From positions 168,552 to 220,190 of the forward strand of contig BFEA01000235.1 in assembly GCA_003427395.1 (NCBI GenBank): a DNA stretch of 51,639 nt, in the 5' to 3' direction. Positions 33,355 to 44,860 of this stretch are shown here, piece after piece (the first letter of the stretch is position 1; each line of letters starts with the position of its first letter). The translations under genes were made by a program, and so were the position numbers. Below the pieces are notes generated by a model. It did not search any database. It was given only the letters and a program-made list of their open reading frames with translations, and was not told the DNA's origin. Origin of the DNA: Chara braunii. Lineage: Eukaryota > Streptophyta > Charophyceae > Charales > Characeae.

Positions 33355-36300
33355 TTTTGAAAAATCGAGTATGGAGCTCCAGAACAGAACTGAAATCTCT
33401 CGTGCAGTTCCAGATATGGAGTGACGAGTAAGGAAGGAAAGACGAAAGAGAATCCCTGTAAACAACTACCTAATCCAAAAAATATCTTCGAACTTCGCCG
33501 TAAGCAATCCACCGTTTTTTCCCGATTCGAAAGGGGGCGAGAACACACTTGGGATCTTAGTTTAGCAACGAGGGTTCGACGACATTCCTCACAAAGCTCA
33601 GAACCTGAGTCGAAGGATCGCAGTCTCACAACTCTTTCCTTCAATTTTTTTTTGTCACATATCCTATAGTTGAACCCCTGGGCTCTGAACAATTATGTCC
33701 GGCGATAATTACTGCATAAAGTATCGGGTCAATGTGGAGCAATTGTCGGCCACATAATGACAACCAGCTCGTTGAAAGGTAGCAAAATGAAGTAGGAAGG
33801 GAAATGGGTATCAATAATCATAAAACCCTAGTTGATGAGCTCGGAACACCGTGTTTCTGTTGAAATGATAAGGACCGTTGATCTTGGCAATGGTTTGACA
33901 TACATCCACTCGTAGATACATTGTCCTTTCCTTGTTGTACGGGAAAGGTCATGAGCGAGGATGTCGAAAAGTCGTGCTCTGATGGTTCGACTGATTCATT
34001 CGACATGATCATGCACATACATTCACCGTTCACAAAACAATGAGTTCGGTCCTTCTTCACTTGGGAATCACCTTCACAAATCAGGCAAATACAATGCGAC
34101 CTTCGTGCCCGATGTCCCTTTACAAAGGGGGATTACCTTGAAAACTAATGGATGAGTCCAAGAAGTTCTTGAGTCGTGAATCACTCGTTCTTCGAAAGGG
34201 CATAATAGAGACAAATTTCGATAGGCGACCACATAAATAGCTACTTCATCCAATCATTCACAGACAATTTAAACCAAACATTCCATTGCGATAGGAAAAA
34301 TCAATCGAAGAGATAAATATTCATATAGGCATTCTACGAGTTAATATTCGCGGGCCTCGTCCTCTCAAAGCGACAAGAAGTGCGAAAACCTTCACGAGTT
34401 AAAAAGCTTTAAGGGGGTGCCCATTCCAAAACCCTTCGATCAGAAGAGGGTCTTGCTCATGCTTGCAGACATATGATACTTCTAATCTTGCGAGGAAACT
34501 TTTTTTCATGAAAACGAAAAAGAGAGGAAAAAAAAAAAAAATTAGGCGACTAGAGTCCGTGTCTTTCGTCCATGAGGAAGCAGTTACTCGGCTCGTTATG
34601 ATCATCCTTGCAAGTGGAAGATTGTACCGACAAAGTTATCAGCCCCGCTGACAAAGGGCGTAGAGGATGTCCTCCAGAAAAGATTATACAGAAAGATTGA
34701 AAAAAAAAGTACAAATCAGACAATACAATGTGACCTTCATATCCGATGTCCCTTTACAAAAGGGGATTACCTTGGAAACTAATGAATGAGTCCAGGAAGA
34801 AATTTTTGAGTCGTCAATCACTAGTCTTTCAAAAAGGCGAGATAGAGACAAATTTTGAGAGGCGGCCACATAAATAACTACTTCATCCAGTCATTCACAT
34901 ACAATCTAAACTAAACATTTCATTGTGATAGGAAAAATCAATCGAAGAAATAAATATTCAAATAGGTATTCTATGAGTTGATATTTGGTGGGACTCGTCC
35001 TCTCAAAGCGCCAAGAAGAGCAAAAACCTTCACGGGTCAAAAAGCTTTAAGGGGGTACCCATTCCAAAACCCTTCGATAAGGAGAGGGTCTTGCTCATGC
35101 TCGCAGACATGTGATACTTCTAATCTTGTGAGGAAACATTTTTTCAGGAAAAATAAACAAAGAGGACGACAAAAGAACATTAGGCGACTGGAGTCCTTCG
35201 TGTCCTTCGTCCATGAGGAAATAGTTAATCGACTCGTTATGATCATCCCTGCAAGTGGAAGATTGTAACGGCGGAGTTATCAGCCCCTCTGATGAAGGGC
35301 GCGAAGGATGTCCTCCAAAAAATATCCTTCAGAAAGATTGAAAAAAAAAGTGCAAACCATGCATTCAACCATCATTCACAGGTGACAAAGGAGCGAAAAC
35401 ATACCATCACCCAATGAGAGGAAATAAAGTTATCCATCTTATTGGGTAACTTTTGCCAACATTCGTGCTTTGAAGCTCCGCGCCCAACAGGATAAAAGTG
35501 AGAACGAGGGGCGAGGATCCACATAGTTATGCATATGCAACGATCGTGAGTCATGCACACACAATCACAATACACTCATGCATATATCCAACTTTCCACT
35601 ATCGAGCTATGGCCCCAGGCCAGCCAACCAACCATCAACACGCCTCACCTCACTCGAGAACTGACAATCCCGGTCGCGACATACCGAGCGCTAAACCATT
35701 ACGATTGTCCCCCCGTTCACTCAACTACTACGAGGATTTGCCTAGATCTACCAATTCGTCGCAGCGATCCAACGTGCAATCCCGCAAAGTTGCAACCGAC
35801 TCATCATGACTTTCCAACTTGCTGATCACCACCTCATCTAGCCACTACTCCAACAGAGTTGGCAGATGCGTTGCGAGAGTGAAAAAACGACAAACTAACG
35901 AAATTTGTAGTTGTGAAAGAGGCGGAACGGGAGTGATGACAAGTGATAGAAAAGGGAAGGAAGGAGAGAAGGGGAAGCACGCGGGAGGGCCATATCGATC
36001 CGATCAAGGCACTTCGTAGCCAATTGGATTGCAGAGTGAGGAGTTTAGAGCCTCTTTACATGTTGTCGCCCGACTTCTACGATTATTTGGAGGACAAGCA
36101 AGACCCACTCTCGTGTAGACGAAGGCGGGAAAGGAGATTACGGGAAGTAGTATGAAGCAATACCAAGATTCATCGGGATCAAAAAGAAATAAAACGCTCG
36201 AAGGGGGAGAAAATAAAAGAGTTACAACTTATCAATGATGGAGCGAAGAAAAGGGTGGGGGAGCGAGGAAAGATTCCATGCAAGAGTGCAACACAAAGAG

Positions 36301-36895
36301 ATGCATTCTCATAAATAAACAAAGGCAGCAAAACAGTTACGCGCAATGTTAGTGAAGATGCACCAAATTCCTAAAGTTGAATTCCTACGTCACTAGTACT
36401 GAGGCACATGAATTCCTACGTCAAATTCCTATTGTATTATCCATCAACAAAACTTCACAAGGTTTGCGAGAGTCTTCAAAATTTACATGCACAAAGGAAG
36501 GATTTGTCACAAAGTATCCCAACAGGCACTCCTGATCTTCGGAATTCGAAAAACCCGAAAGAAAAAGAATTCCAAGGTTGCTCGCTAAGGCGCGTGTAAA
36601 TCTTAAAATAAAGTACAAGGACAATTCAAAAAGTTTTAAAATGATAGGAGAAAATAAGCCGACGTATCTCATCCATCGGGGCTCGGGAAAGACAAACTCT
36701 ACGAATTGCGACGGGCTCAAAAGCTCAAAATCACGACGCCATTTCAATAGAAACAACTTAGAACCCGAGATTATCATTTGGCGGGAATGTGATCTGGATT
36801 GGCTAGAGGAACTGGAACTGGATTAGTTTGATCCCGATTATCAAAGAAGCATCCTAAAAAAAAGGAAAGGGCTCAGAAACTTATGCACACACAAA
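33355..36895. mobile_element. Nested insertion in the E2 integrase
   Basis: It splits the integrase between its zinc domain and core. Its right part (about 35500-36600) resembles the E1 LTR-like region, and its left part around CATTCACCGTTCACAAAAC (34020-34040) resembles the E1 leader near 4930. Between them lies a direct duplication. It is therefore an LTR-plus-leader fragment of an E1-like element on the minus strand, without recognisable gag or pol. The exact ends and flanking duplication are unresolved. 36600-36895 has no identifiable content. Confidence 0.6.
34073..35345. repeat. Tandem direct duplication, unit of about 637 bp
   Basis: 34073-34708 and 34709-35345 are the same sequence with scattered differences. 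Examples are AAAAAGCTTTAAGGGGGT at 34401 and 35039 and CATTCCAAAACCCTTCGAT in both. Spacing is constant at about 638 bp. Inside, CTCATGCT, TTCGTCCATGAGGAA and GTTATGATCATCC are conserved. It could be adjacent LTR copies or a segmental duplication. Confidence 0.88.
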
Positions 36896-36899
36896 AGCT

Positions 36900-37200
36900 C
36901 GCGCATCATATGCTTGGGGAAAAACCAGGTAATATCCATGATAATCGATGTGCATCGTTGCGATGGAACCGGTAAGGGTCACAACTCTCTGAAGGGGCGA
37001 TGATTGCAAGGTTTGAAATGATGGCAAACCTCGCAATAACAATTGATGTCATTGAGAAGGTCGTGCAAATAAAAACGTTGGCGAAGTCGATCCCTCGTAC
37101 GGTTAACGTTGAAGTGTCCCACGGCGGGAGCTTCGCAAAACTCAGGAAGAAGTAGTGTACACTATTAGTCATTGAGAAATACTTAGGCTTAGAGGGCGCA
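36900..37200 (-). pseudogene. E2 integrase zinc-binding domain
   Basis: On the minus strand, with small frame changes, EAPAVGHFNVNRTRDRLRQR then FY...NCYCEVCHH follows the HHCC pattern of gypsy integrases. It is preceded by decayed linker and followed by the start of the core before the nested insertion begins. Confidence 0.7.
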
Positions 37201-37379
37201 AGCGTCGATCTCTAAGGACACAAAAAAAATCCTTCCCTCAAGAATGAAGAAGCAAATACCCATCTTGAATCCGATAATGAAAGACAGGGTCGGCGTGATA
37301 GCCGCCAATCACATGATCTCGCAAGTCGTCGTCGATGTCGAACGCGTCGTAGACCAAGAGACAATGATCAATAAGTTGA

Positions 37380-37735
37380 GAAAGAACATCCACAAACCAG
37401 TTTAACTTTTTTGAATGTGATGGATGAGGAAGTCAAACTGGTTAATGCATGTCATAAGCTGGACAATATAACTGTTGACCGTGTCTTGCGACTTGCAGAA
37501 CAACAATGGATTATAATGTGTGCCCCACTTGAATTGGCGTCGTCCGAGACGAAAGTGGCGCCACCGTTTGAGTGCGCAGAGTCAACAACTCCTTTCATGT
37601 GTCCCCAATAAAGTGGATGGCGGGTATTTCTTGCAAAAGTACTCGACAGGGTGCCAATCCTCGCCATCATGTTACTCAAGGACGACACCAATGTGATAGT
37701 CGATGCATCGTTTGTGACATGCGTAGGCAACGGGC
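37380..37735 (-). pseudogene. E2 RNase H
   Basis: Minus-strand reading with frame shifts gives IGVVLEQHDGEDWHPVEYF and ALKRWRHFRLGRRQF, followed by NPLLF and QDTVNS, ending CINQFDF. These correspond to the gypsy RNase H domain with its YFS.K and H.PL landmarks. The catalytic residues are partly replaced and several stops interrupt the frame. Confidence 0.65.
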
Positions 37736-37979
37736 GTCATAGATAAGCAACAAAGGTGCAAATTGTGAGATCCGAGAAGGTTGCCCATGCGTTTTTGTCG
37801 AAGTGAAAGGGTTGATCCGCACATTGAAGCCCAAATAAGTTGGCCGCAATCTTTGAGTAGCCCTCAATGAAACGTTAATAATAGTTGGCAAGCCCGAGGA
37901 AGGAACAAACATCAATGATGTTCTTGGGTTCCGACCACTTGTTGCGATTGGCCTTATCCAACAATGAACTAGAGACAAC

Positions 37980-38950
37980 CGAGGAAGGACAACTTGGACC
38001 TTGTCCAACAATGAATTGATCCCTTCCAATGTGACAAACTAGTCCACGAATTCACACTCGTTGCGATTGGCCTTGTGTGGCGAAGCGTCTCCAAAATCCG
38101 GCGAAGATGCTCTAGATGCTCATCCAATATCCAACTATAGAGTCTAATATTGTCGAGATAGACAAGAACAAACCGGTCCAACAACACGAAACTCATTGGT
38201 CATGGCTGCTTGGGAAGTTGTTTGGGCATTCGTGAGACCGGAAGGCATTACAACCCACTTAAAATGCCCATATCGAGTATTAAACGCGAGCGGATGAAAA
38301 TGTTATGGTAGCCCAACTTCAAGTCCAACTTAAAGAAAAACTTCTCACCGTCGAAATATTTAAGAAGATCATCGATTGGCCTTGTACTTGGTGTGGTAAA
38401 GTGTCTCGAATACACGGCGAAGATGCTCTAGATGCTCATCCAATGTCCAACTATAGACTCAGATGTTGTCCAGGAAAACAAAAACAGATTGGTCTAACAA
38501 CACGAAACTCATTGATCATGGCCGCTTGGGAAGTTGTCTGGGCATTGGTGAGATCGAGAGGCATGGCAACCCACTCGAAATGCCCATATCGAGTCTTAAG
38601 CGTGGATTTGTATCAATACTGCTGGCGGATGGAAATCTGATGGTAGCCCAACTTCAAGTCTAGCTTAAAGAAAAACTTTGCACCACCCAAGCGTTCAAGA
38701 AAATCATCGATACGAGGAAGAGGTCCCATGTTCTTAACGGTTTGCACGTTGAGCTGACAACAGTCGATACGAAGTCTTAGATCCTTGTTCTCCTTACGAA
38801 TGAAGAGAACGGACACACCATAGGGTAAGCTACTAGAATGGATACATGATCCACCCTTCTTAAGCAAGTCGTCACGTTGCGGACGTAAGACGATGAACTC
38901 CTCCTCACTCATGCGATAAATGTAACCCTTAGGTGAAACGATGTCGTCCT
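37980..38950 (-). pseudogene. E2 reverse transcriptase with internal duplication
   Basis: The N-terminal part reads EEFIVLRPQRDDLLKKG, then LRLRIDCCQLN and GPLPRIDDFLERLGGAKFFF, then DLKLGYHQI. The catalytic box survives as VLVYLDNI instead of YLDDI, so the second Asp is lost. The middle of the domain is duplicated in tandem (38064-38376 and 38371-38712), which alone would destroy the protein. Confidence 0.8.
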
Positions 38951-39044
38951 AAAGAATGATCTCATGAAAGATAGGGCGGTCCATAACTACACCAGTAGGC
39001 GACTCAAAAACATATCCAAATTAGTCGAGTAATTGAAGTATGCG

Positions 39045-39450
39045 AGGATCCGAAGACGCATGTGCTGGTGAACCAACCATTTATTCAACGAGTTGGTCTT
39101 GGTGCACAAAACTTAGTTCGAAGGAAGCTCCATCCCACATCCGTCAACCTTGCGGATGGTCGAACGCAAAACTTCTCAACCGATATATTGACGATGTCCT
39201 TGTTTACTTCGCGCCGCACGCGCACGAAGTGTTCACTTTCGGCGTTTGGGCACGAAGTTCGATATCATTTTGGGAATGCCTTGGTTCGCAAGTGCGGACC
39301 ATACAATCAACTTCCATCGGCGGACGCTTACCGTTCGCAATGCTTTTTGCGCCAAAGTTTCGCGTACCATACCTCTTACGCCCACTTTGATCCAGTGCCA
39401 AGTAGTGATGACCATGAGTTTTCGGGCCACGTGCTTACGAGGGGACTAAC
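39045..39450 (+). pseudogene. E2 protease, C-terminal part, inverted
   Basis: On the plus strand three frames join to FIQRVGLGAQNLVRRKLHP, SVNLADGRTQ, YIDDVLVYFAPHAHEVFTFG and KFDIILGMPWFASADHTINF. This is the second half of a gypsy aspartic protease with the ILGMPW signature. All other E2 domains are on the minus strand, and the catalytic motif of a protease lies next door on the minus strand. This piece therefore appears flipped relative to its gene. Confidence 0.7.
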
Positions 39451-39800
39451 GAAATCGTCAAGGCGACCAAAGTTGTGAGTCGCACTGCTATCCAACACAA
39501 TGTCATAGAACGCTTGCCTATCTGGATGCATATGTAGAGAAGCAGTGCAATGTTACTATCGTACCGTTGTGTGTGAAACTTGCATTCGTCCATCGGTATG
39601 CAATCAAGAAGATAGGTCACCACAACTTCGTCATTCGTCTGCGAAACAAGTGGTGCATAGAAGGATAAGTCCTTATACAAATGAGCGCATAAAGTTGTGC
39701 ATTGTGGTCTCGATAAGCATACCGTAGTAGGGAGAGGTAGCCTAAAAAAATCCTTGAGTGTCAATGGGTCAAAGGCCTCCACTTTGAACTCACGCACCGA
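39440..39800 (-). pseudogene. E2 protease active-site region
   Basis: On the minus strand the frame reads FYDIVLDSSATHNF, matching the gypsy protease motif LDSGATHNF with Gly replaced by Ser. The upstream part to 39797 (FKVEAFDPLTLKDFFRLPLP onward) is a gag-protease linker without a clear family. The protein sequence then stops matching at about 39440, where the inverted segment begins. Confidence 0.6.
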
Positions 39801-39903
39801 ATCTTTTGGAGAAAGAACAAAACGAAACTGAACTGCATGGGGGAAGAGGAGACCGCATAATCAATGAATACTCGTCCTTGAACAAGACAACCTAGCGGTG
39901 GAA

Positions 39904-39961
39904 CTGCCGACGTGTCACTGCTGACATGTCACTATTGGCATATCACGTGCTGACATGGCAA
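39904..39961. repeat. Four diverged 14-bp tandem units
   Basis: CTGCCGACGTGTCA is followed by CTGCTGACATGTCA, CTATTGGCATATCA and a fourth, more diverged unit. It is a short minisatellite in otherwise featureless DNA. Confidence 0.75.
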
Positions 39962-39964
39962 CTT

Positions 39965-40825
39965 ACCAATGCCCATAGGAAAAAAGAAGACGGGAAAATA
40001 AGATATGGAGTACGAAGGAAAGCAGCATGCACACAAAAAAGGGAGGGAAAGAGGGAGGAAGTCTGAGGTTAAACCACCAGTACTTGGCCCATACATCGGC
40101 CGCGGGGCGTTGTCGTTAACCCCCCGCATACATACAATATTGCAAGGTAGTCTCTGGACTTCACTTGTCATAGCATGAAACACCTTGCCACACCGCGAGA
40201 AACACGCGTAGTGCTTTACCCTTTTGTCCAACTGCTCAGGCAAAAAGGAGCTCACAACTCCAAAAAGTTACTTTTATCCTATCAACGTACTTACTCCTAC
40301 CGCCGACTACATCCAAAAAATGCCGCCGCCGTGAAAATTCAATAGGTAGTAGTGTACGAGCTCCAAAAGCAGTGCTTGGTGCCTTATCTTTGAACAGAGG
40401 CCCCAAACAAGCCTACATTCAGAGGTTGGGCACCAAACCACCAACTACGTGAGCCTACTACTAGCTATCGAACTTCGATGGGCCGCCGATCCCAGTATCT
40501 GGTGAAAAACAACAACGGTGATAAACTTTTACACCATATTTTTGCTAAAATATCATAAAAAACAAAAATCCGAAACCACCCCCAAAAATTACTTTCGAAG
40601 GGGCCGTTAAAAAACCACCAAGGTACCAGTACAAATGTTTTGTGGCCTCCTCAATCGGACTGTTCCCCGACTCACAGTGGATCCTCTTAAATGCACGCTT
40701 TCTGCCAGTTTACCAACCAGTCCAAGTTTCACCCTCCCTCCCCACCTCATTCTCACTTGCTCCTCCTTTCTATTTTGTTGTACTGTAACTTCCTCAAATT
40801 TCAATTTTGGAGGTCAATTGCTCCA
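39965..40825. other. No recognisable gene
   Basis: I could not identify coding or structural features. A block at 40500-40620 is AT-rich, with AAAAACAAAAATCCG-like words loosely reminiscent of the GGTTAAC inserts. Confidence 0.35.
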
Positions 40826-40829
40826 AAAA

Positions 40830-42210
40830 CTATGAGTTATTCCTTCTCATAGCCCTTTTTACCCCTGCTATGAATGTTTGCCAAAGAAAGTTGAGCACCC
40901 GAAGCTCCTTCACAAATGTGAGCAAACCCCACCTCAATAATAGCTTGGTATTCGACTTATCAATGATTCGACAAATCGAATTTGGGATTGCCTCAAATTT
41001 TTGGATTTTCGGTTCGAAAGATTCATACCTTCTTAGCTTTTGAAATCTACCTGGTCTTCCAGTCCAAGTAGTATCAATGTTCTTGAATTTGTGCATGCTG
41101 TGAACCTAGGCAGGCAAGTCCGTTACTACCAGTCGAGTCTCCAGGAATTCCAGCAGACCACAGTTATCGTCTGTTCTCTCGAGCACCAAATCCTTGTGAT
41201 AACAGCCCAAGATTCAATCAAGAATCCCATTTATTTTTTATTCCCTACTTCTATCTTTTCCCGTCAAACCATCCCAACAAAAGCAAATCATCTATAAATC
41301 AATTTCCATGTATATATCAAGAGTCCGTGCCAAGTGAGGTAACAGACTGCTGTTCCGCAAAAATGCACATGATATTCGCCAAAGGTGGATTGGCCCTACC
41401 CCCATGGGGATTCCAATTCTCTGTCGAAGTATCTACGTCATGGAGTAGAAGTACGTATTGCTCAGTTGAAACTTTGTCAGTTCCACAAGATCCCTCAACC
41501 TCACGGATTTCCATCCCAACTCCCCGTGCGATTTCCCTAGTATTGCCTTCTTCCCTCTTACCTTCAGTCTTATCCAGTGGTGTCCACGGTCCTTATAGTG
41601 TTGTACAAGCCACTCCACAACTTTAATAATGTCTTGATGTTGCAGACACGTGAACATTTCCTTTACATCATAGGTTTTGGGCTTTCCGGCAATGATTCTG
41701 CAATCCAACCCAAATTTTCGATTCGTTGTTTCGTTAACCAACCCCAAATTCCGTTTTAAATGACTTGCTCCATCAATGTTAAAATGACACACCCTCAATC
41801 CTTTAATCAAATAGTTGATTTCCTGGGCTAAATATCCCATAGTCGTTTTTGCAGGGTTTGAGAAAGAGGGAACGATTGGCCTCTTTTAACTTACATCTTT
41901 GTCTTTGGACAAAATATAGGCATTTTATAATTTCCCTTTGTAATCCCATTGTGCAATTCTACCCAGCTTTCTCTCCCGGTACTGCAATCTTTGACATTTC
42001 AGGATGTCCTGCTCTGTTATGAATTCTTTTGTGTAATTCTGATTCCCCCATTGTACGTAGCAATCATTACATTCTCATATAAGACTAGACACTCGATGAG
42101 AGTGTCGCCTGGGTTTCGATCTAATGGTGAGAAAACCAAGCCTGCAAATGCTTGCCTGATCCCCAACACATACTCTGTTCTCTCACAACCATCAGGGATG
42201 GACAACCCCT
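40830..42210 (-). pseudogene. Reverse transcriptase of a non-gypsy class, possibly Penelope-like
   Basis: Minus-strand frames give, in order, VFSPLDRNPGDTLIECLVLY, a KDKD...RPIVPSFSNP finger region, DVKEMFTCLQHQDIIKVVEW (palm motif A with Asp), GIPMGG...ANPPLANIMC (motif B) and FIDDLLLLGWF (the catalytic xxDD box), followed by LLEFLETRL and WQTFIAGVKRA. The motif order is that of a reverse transcriptase. It is unlike the gypsy RTs in this window and has no adjacent protease or integrase. Several frameshifts and stops show it is dead. A Penelope-like or related non-LTR class is my guess. Confidence 0.6.
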
Positions 42211-42214
42211 TCAG

Positions 42215-42755
42215 GTTGTACTCACTTCTCTTACAACAAAATTTTTAAGTTGTATTCATACAACAACAATCAGACCCGCTTTCTTCTTCAACTTCATGCA
42301 TGCAACAAATTGCAAAGCACACTGGTGCCAAGCGCTCACTCAAAGCTCAGAGATATGGAAACCAAGAACACAGTTCAGATGCAAACTCGCTTCAACAGAC
42401 TATGGCGCATCAACGCCTATGCATCCCAACTTTCGCCACTGTGTCCAACATCACTGTATCACACACACACACACACTAACACCTAACACTAGCTATGACG
42501 GCTATGCAGGTATGATCCCTACTTCAACATGTCTAAGGTTCAAAACCCGACAACTACTCAGACCTACAACAAACAACTTTCAACTACTAACACACAGGAC
42601 GCGGGTTCAAGACACACAAGGTCGACTTGATACTATACACAAGGAAGGTAAGGTAAGGTAAGATCTGGGGATCGAGCCCTGCGATCCGCATCTGTGACTG
42701 CAAAAGGTGAAAACCATTTCACTCCCGCCGGCCTATATTCAAGGTCCTCCGAGAA
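42215..42755. other. No recognisable gene
   Basis: It contains a short CA run (42459-42475) and a GGTAA repeat near 42646-42661. A tRNA-like B box (GGCTCGATCCCC on the minus strand, about 42671-42682) hints at a SINE fragment, which I could not confirm. Confidence 0.3.
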
Positions 42756-42759
42756 TATT

Positions 42760-43739
42760 CCGGTTCGAGGCTAAACCTTTATCTTTCTTATCTCTCTCAT
42801 AGGCACAAACTACCTCGGGAGCAGTCTCAAGCAGTTCTATTCGTGTAAATCAGTGGTCGTCCTCTAATTCTTGAAAAGCGAACCTGACCTTGTACTGTTT
42901 TTGTGGACGACCCCTACCTCCTGTTCTGAAGACATCTGCCATCAATGTCGTCCTTTCCATCCATGTCCGTAGGGATCATTGACCTCCATGATGGAAACTG
43001 TTGACTTGTGGTACAAGGCAACAACTTTGAGGCATGAAACACCAGGTAGGTGTGGAGGTACGCTAGAATCTCGACTGTGTAGGACAATCCATCCTTTCCC
43101 CCCTTGACTTCTAAGACTGGCCACGGTCCTCGGTATGCAGGCAATAACTTTTGTGAGATGTTCTCCTCAGGAGCAAACTCTTTGGACTTAACCCAGACTA
43201 AGTCGCCTACTTGAAAATGTGATGGGCGACGGTGCTTATTGGCTTGCTCTATCATTCTATGTTGGGCCTTCCTGAGGTTTTCTGTGACGGTAGCAATCTC
43301 CTTCTCGTAGCGCAGTGCGAACTCCCTAAAACCGAGCGGTAGCCTTTGAATCTGATCCCAGTTCAGTCCTCAAACGATCTACGTGGTCTAAAGGACTTAT
43401 GTAACTCATTGGGAGTGCGACAAGTCTCTAAGCGCACACTGTTATTGTATGCGCTGGCTACCTTGGGAAGCTTCTCATCCCAGTTAAGCTGATCAGGTCT
43501 AATATACATTCTGAGAAGTTGCTGTAGAATTTTGTTCATCTGTTCAGTCGGGCCGTTAGTCTCAGAGTGACGGTAAGATGACATTAACAACCTAGAGCCA
43601 TAGACTCTCATCAACTCCTGCCAGTTCTGACTAGTGAACCAGGTATCTCTGTCACTAACTATTGACAGCGGGAGACCATGTTCACTGACCCAATGATCAA
43701 AGAACTTGTCCATAACTAAATTTGTTTGTGCCTTTGCAG
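42760..43739 (-). pseudogene. E3 gypsy integrase (core to C-terminus), interrupted
   Basis: On the minus strand DKFFDHWVSEHGLPLSIVSD then RDTWFTS is the second part of the integrase core. YRHSETNGPTEQMNKILQ and ASAYNNSVRLETCRTPNELH complete it. After a frameshift, FQVGDLVWVKSKEF and KLLPAYRGPWPVLEV form the C-terminal domain. Further on, QYKVRFAFQELEDDH then FTRIELL, across a stop, lies where a chromodomain would be. The 5' side ends abruptly at 43739, where H2 begins, so the gene was disrupted by insertion. No E3 sequence is seen beyond H2. Confidence 0.8.
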
Positions 43740-43936
43740 TGTTGAGCGCATCGGTTCGGCACCACTCAGAGGTAGTGCGGGACCCTCCTGGCCGCGTCAC
43801 GCAGGAGTCATAATACATCCCTTCTCGCGGTACGTATATGGAGCTTCCGTAAGCCGCTTCGGCCGGGTGCGCCAGCCATACCTCTCGCGAGCTCCTACGA
43901 CAGGACAGGGCCTACGCGAGGCACGACTACCTCCAC

Positions 43937-43967
43937 CTTACGGAAGCTGTCACCTCCCTTCGGTAAG
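43937..43967 (+). other. H2 hairpin with CTGTCACC loop
   Basis: CTTACGGAAG (43937-43946) pairs with CTTCGGTAAG (43958-43967) at 9 of 10 positions around a loop with CTGTCACC. The H1 counterpart has the same loop but the stem TGTCCAAGGG. Confidence 0.65.
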
Positions 43968-44843
43968 CGTATCCCCGCCGAGCTACCAGTCCACAATACG
44001 AAAGCTGATCAGCTGCAATCGCAGAGGTGGACCAGCCGAGGGCGTTTCTCGTTCGCTGTAGCATAAGGGGTACGTGCGGTACTACGCCTCTATCGGACCC
44101 GCACGCGAACCGACATTTTGGGGGGCTGAGGTCCCAAGCGCGGCTCGTCGCCGGTCGACTAGGACGTATCCCACACTCCACGCGCACATCACTATAAGGT
44201 ACACAAAAGTAACGCACGTGCACACGCGCACACGGGTACTGAACGACACGAAGGACGTACAACACAACACACTCCTAGTCCCTTTGTATCCAATCCATAA
44301 CCTTGTGCACTGGAAGTCGGTAACTGCCGTACGCGAGGTTTAGTATAAGATCGCTTGAACGTAGGATCCACACATACCAATTCACTATGCAGCTCTATGT
44401 GAGTAACTGCGATGACGGCGCATTATGTGGTGGCCATACCCAAATGGTCTATTCTGAGCCATGCGGTTGCTTTCGATGTTCAGGCGTTGGCTGAAGTGCG
44501 CGCTAAGGGAGGTAACCCTTTAGCGGGCACAAAACCGGCCTGAGGGCTTCACCGCCTTCTGCATCCTGAGGTGTCCCAAAGGGTGCGGGGCAAGGCGGTC
44601 CCTAGGGCAGGAAGGGACTTGGAGCGGTGGTGAGTTGTCTGGCGCATCACCAGCGACACGCTGACCCTTCCGCCCGGAACTTACCGTTCCACAAAAATAA
44701 ATCCTAACAAGGAAAGTACCTTCGACTTTTATCAGAAGTGAACCTTTTCAGAGCTAGTCTTGAGACCTGGGTCGTCCTGGGTGAGGACCATCGTATTCTA
44801 GGCTCAGGGCTACAGTCCGACCACGATTTCTTCACAAGCGTAT

Positions 44844-44860
44844 ATATAAATAGAGGGGTC
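44844..44860 (+). promoter_or_regulatory. Candidate TATA box of H2
   Basis: TATATATAAATAGAGGG is a strong plant-type TATA element. It is followed 25-35 bp downstream by a pyrimidine-rich CTCTCTTCTATTCATCCC, a plausible start region. It would drive transcription through the hairpin arrays. It is not conserved at the same place in H1. Confidence 0.55.

Noticed and set aside
39150-39215. YIDDVLVYF on the plus strand read as an RT catalytic box
   Set aside because: The surrounding sequence (LADGRTQ before, ILGMPW after) is a gypsy protease; the resemblance to YxDD is accidental.
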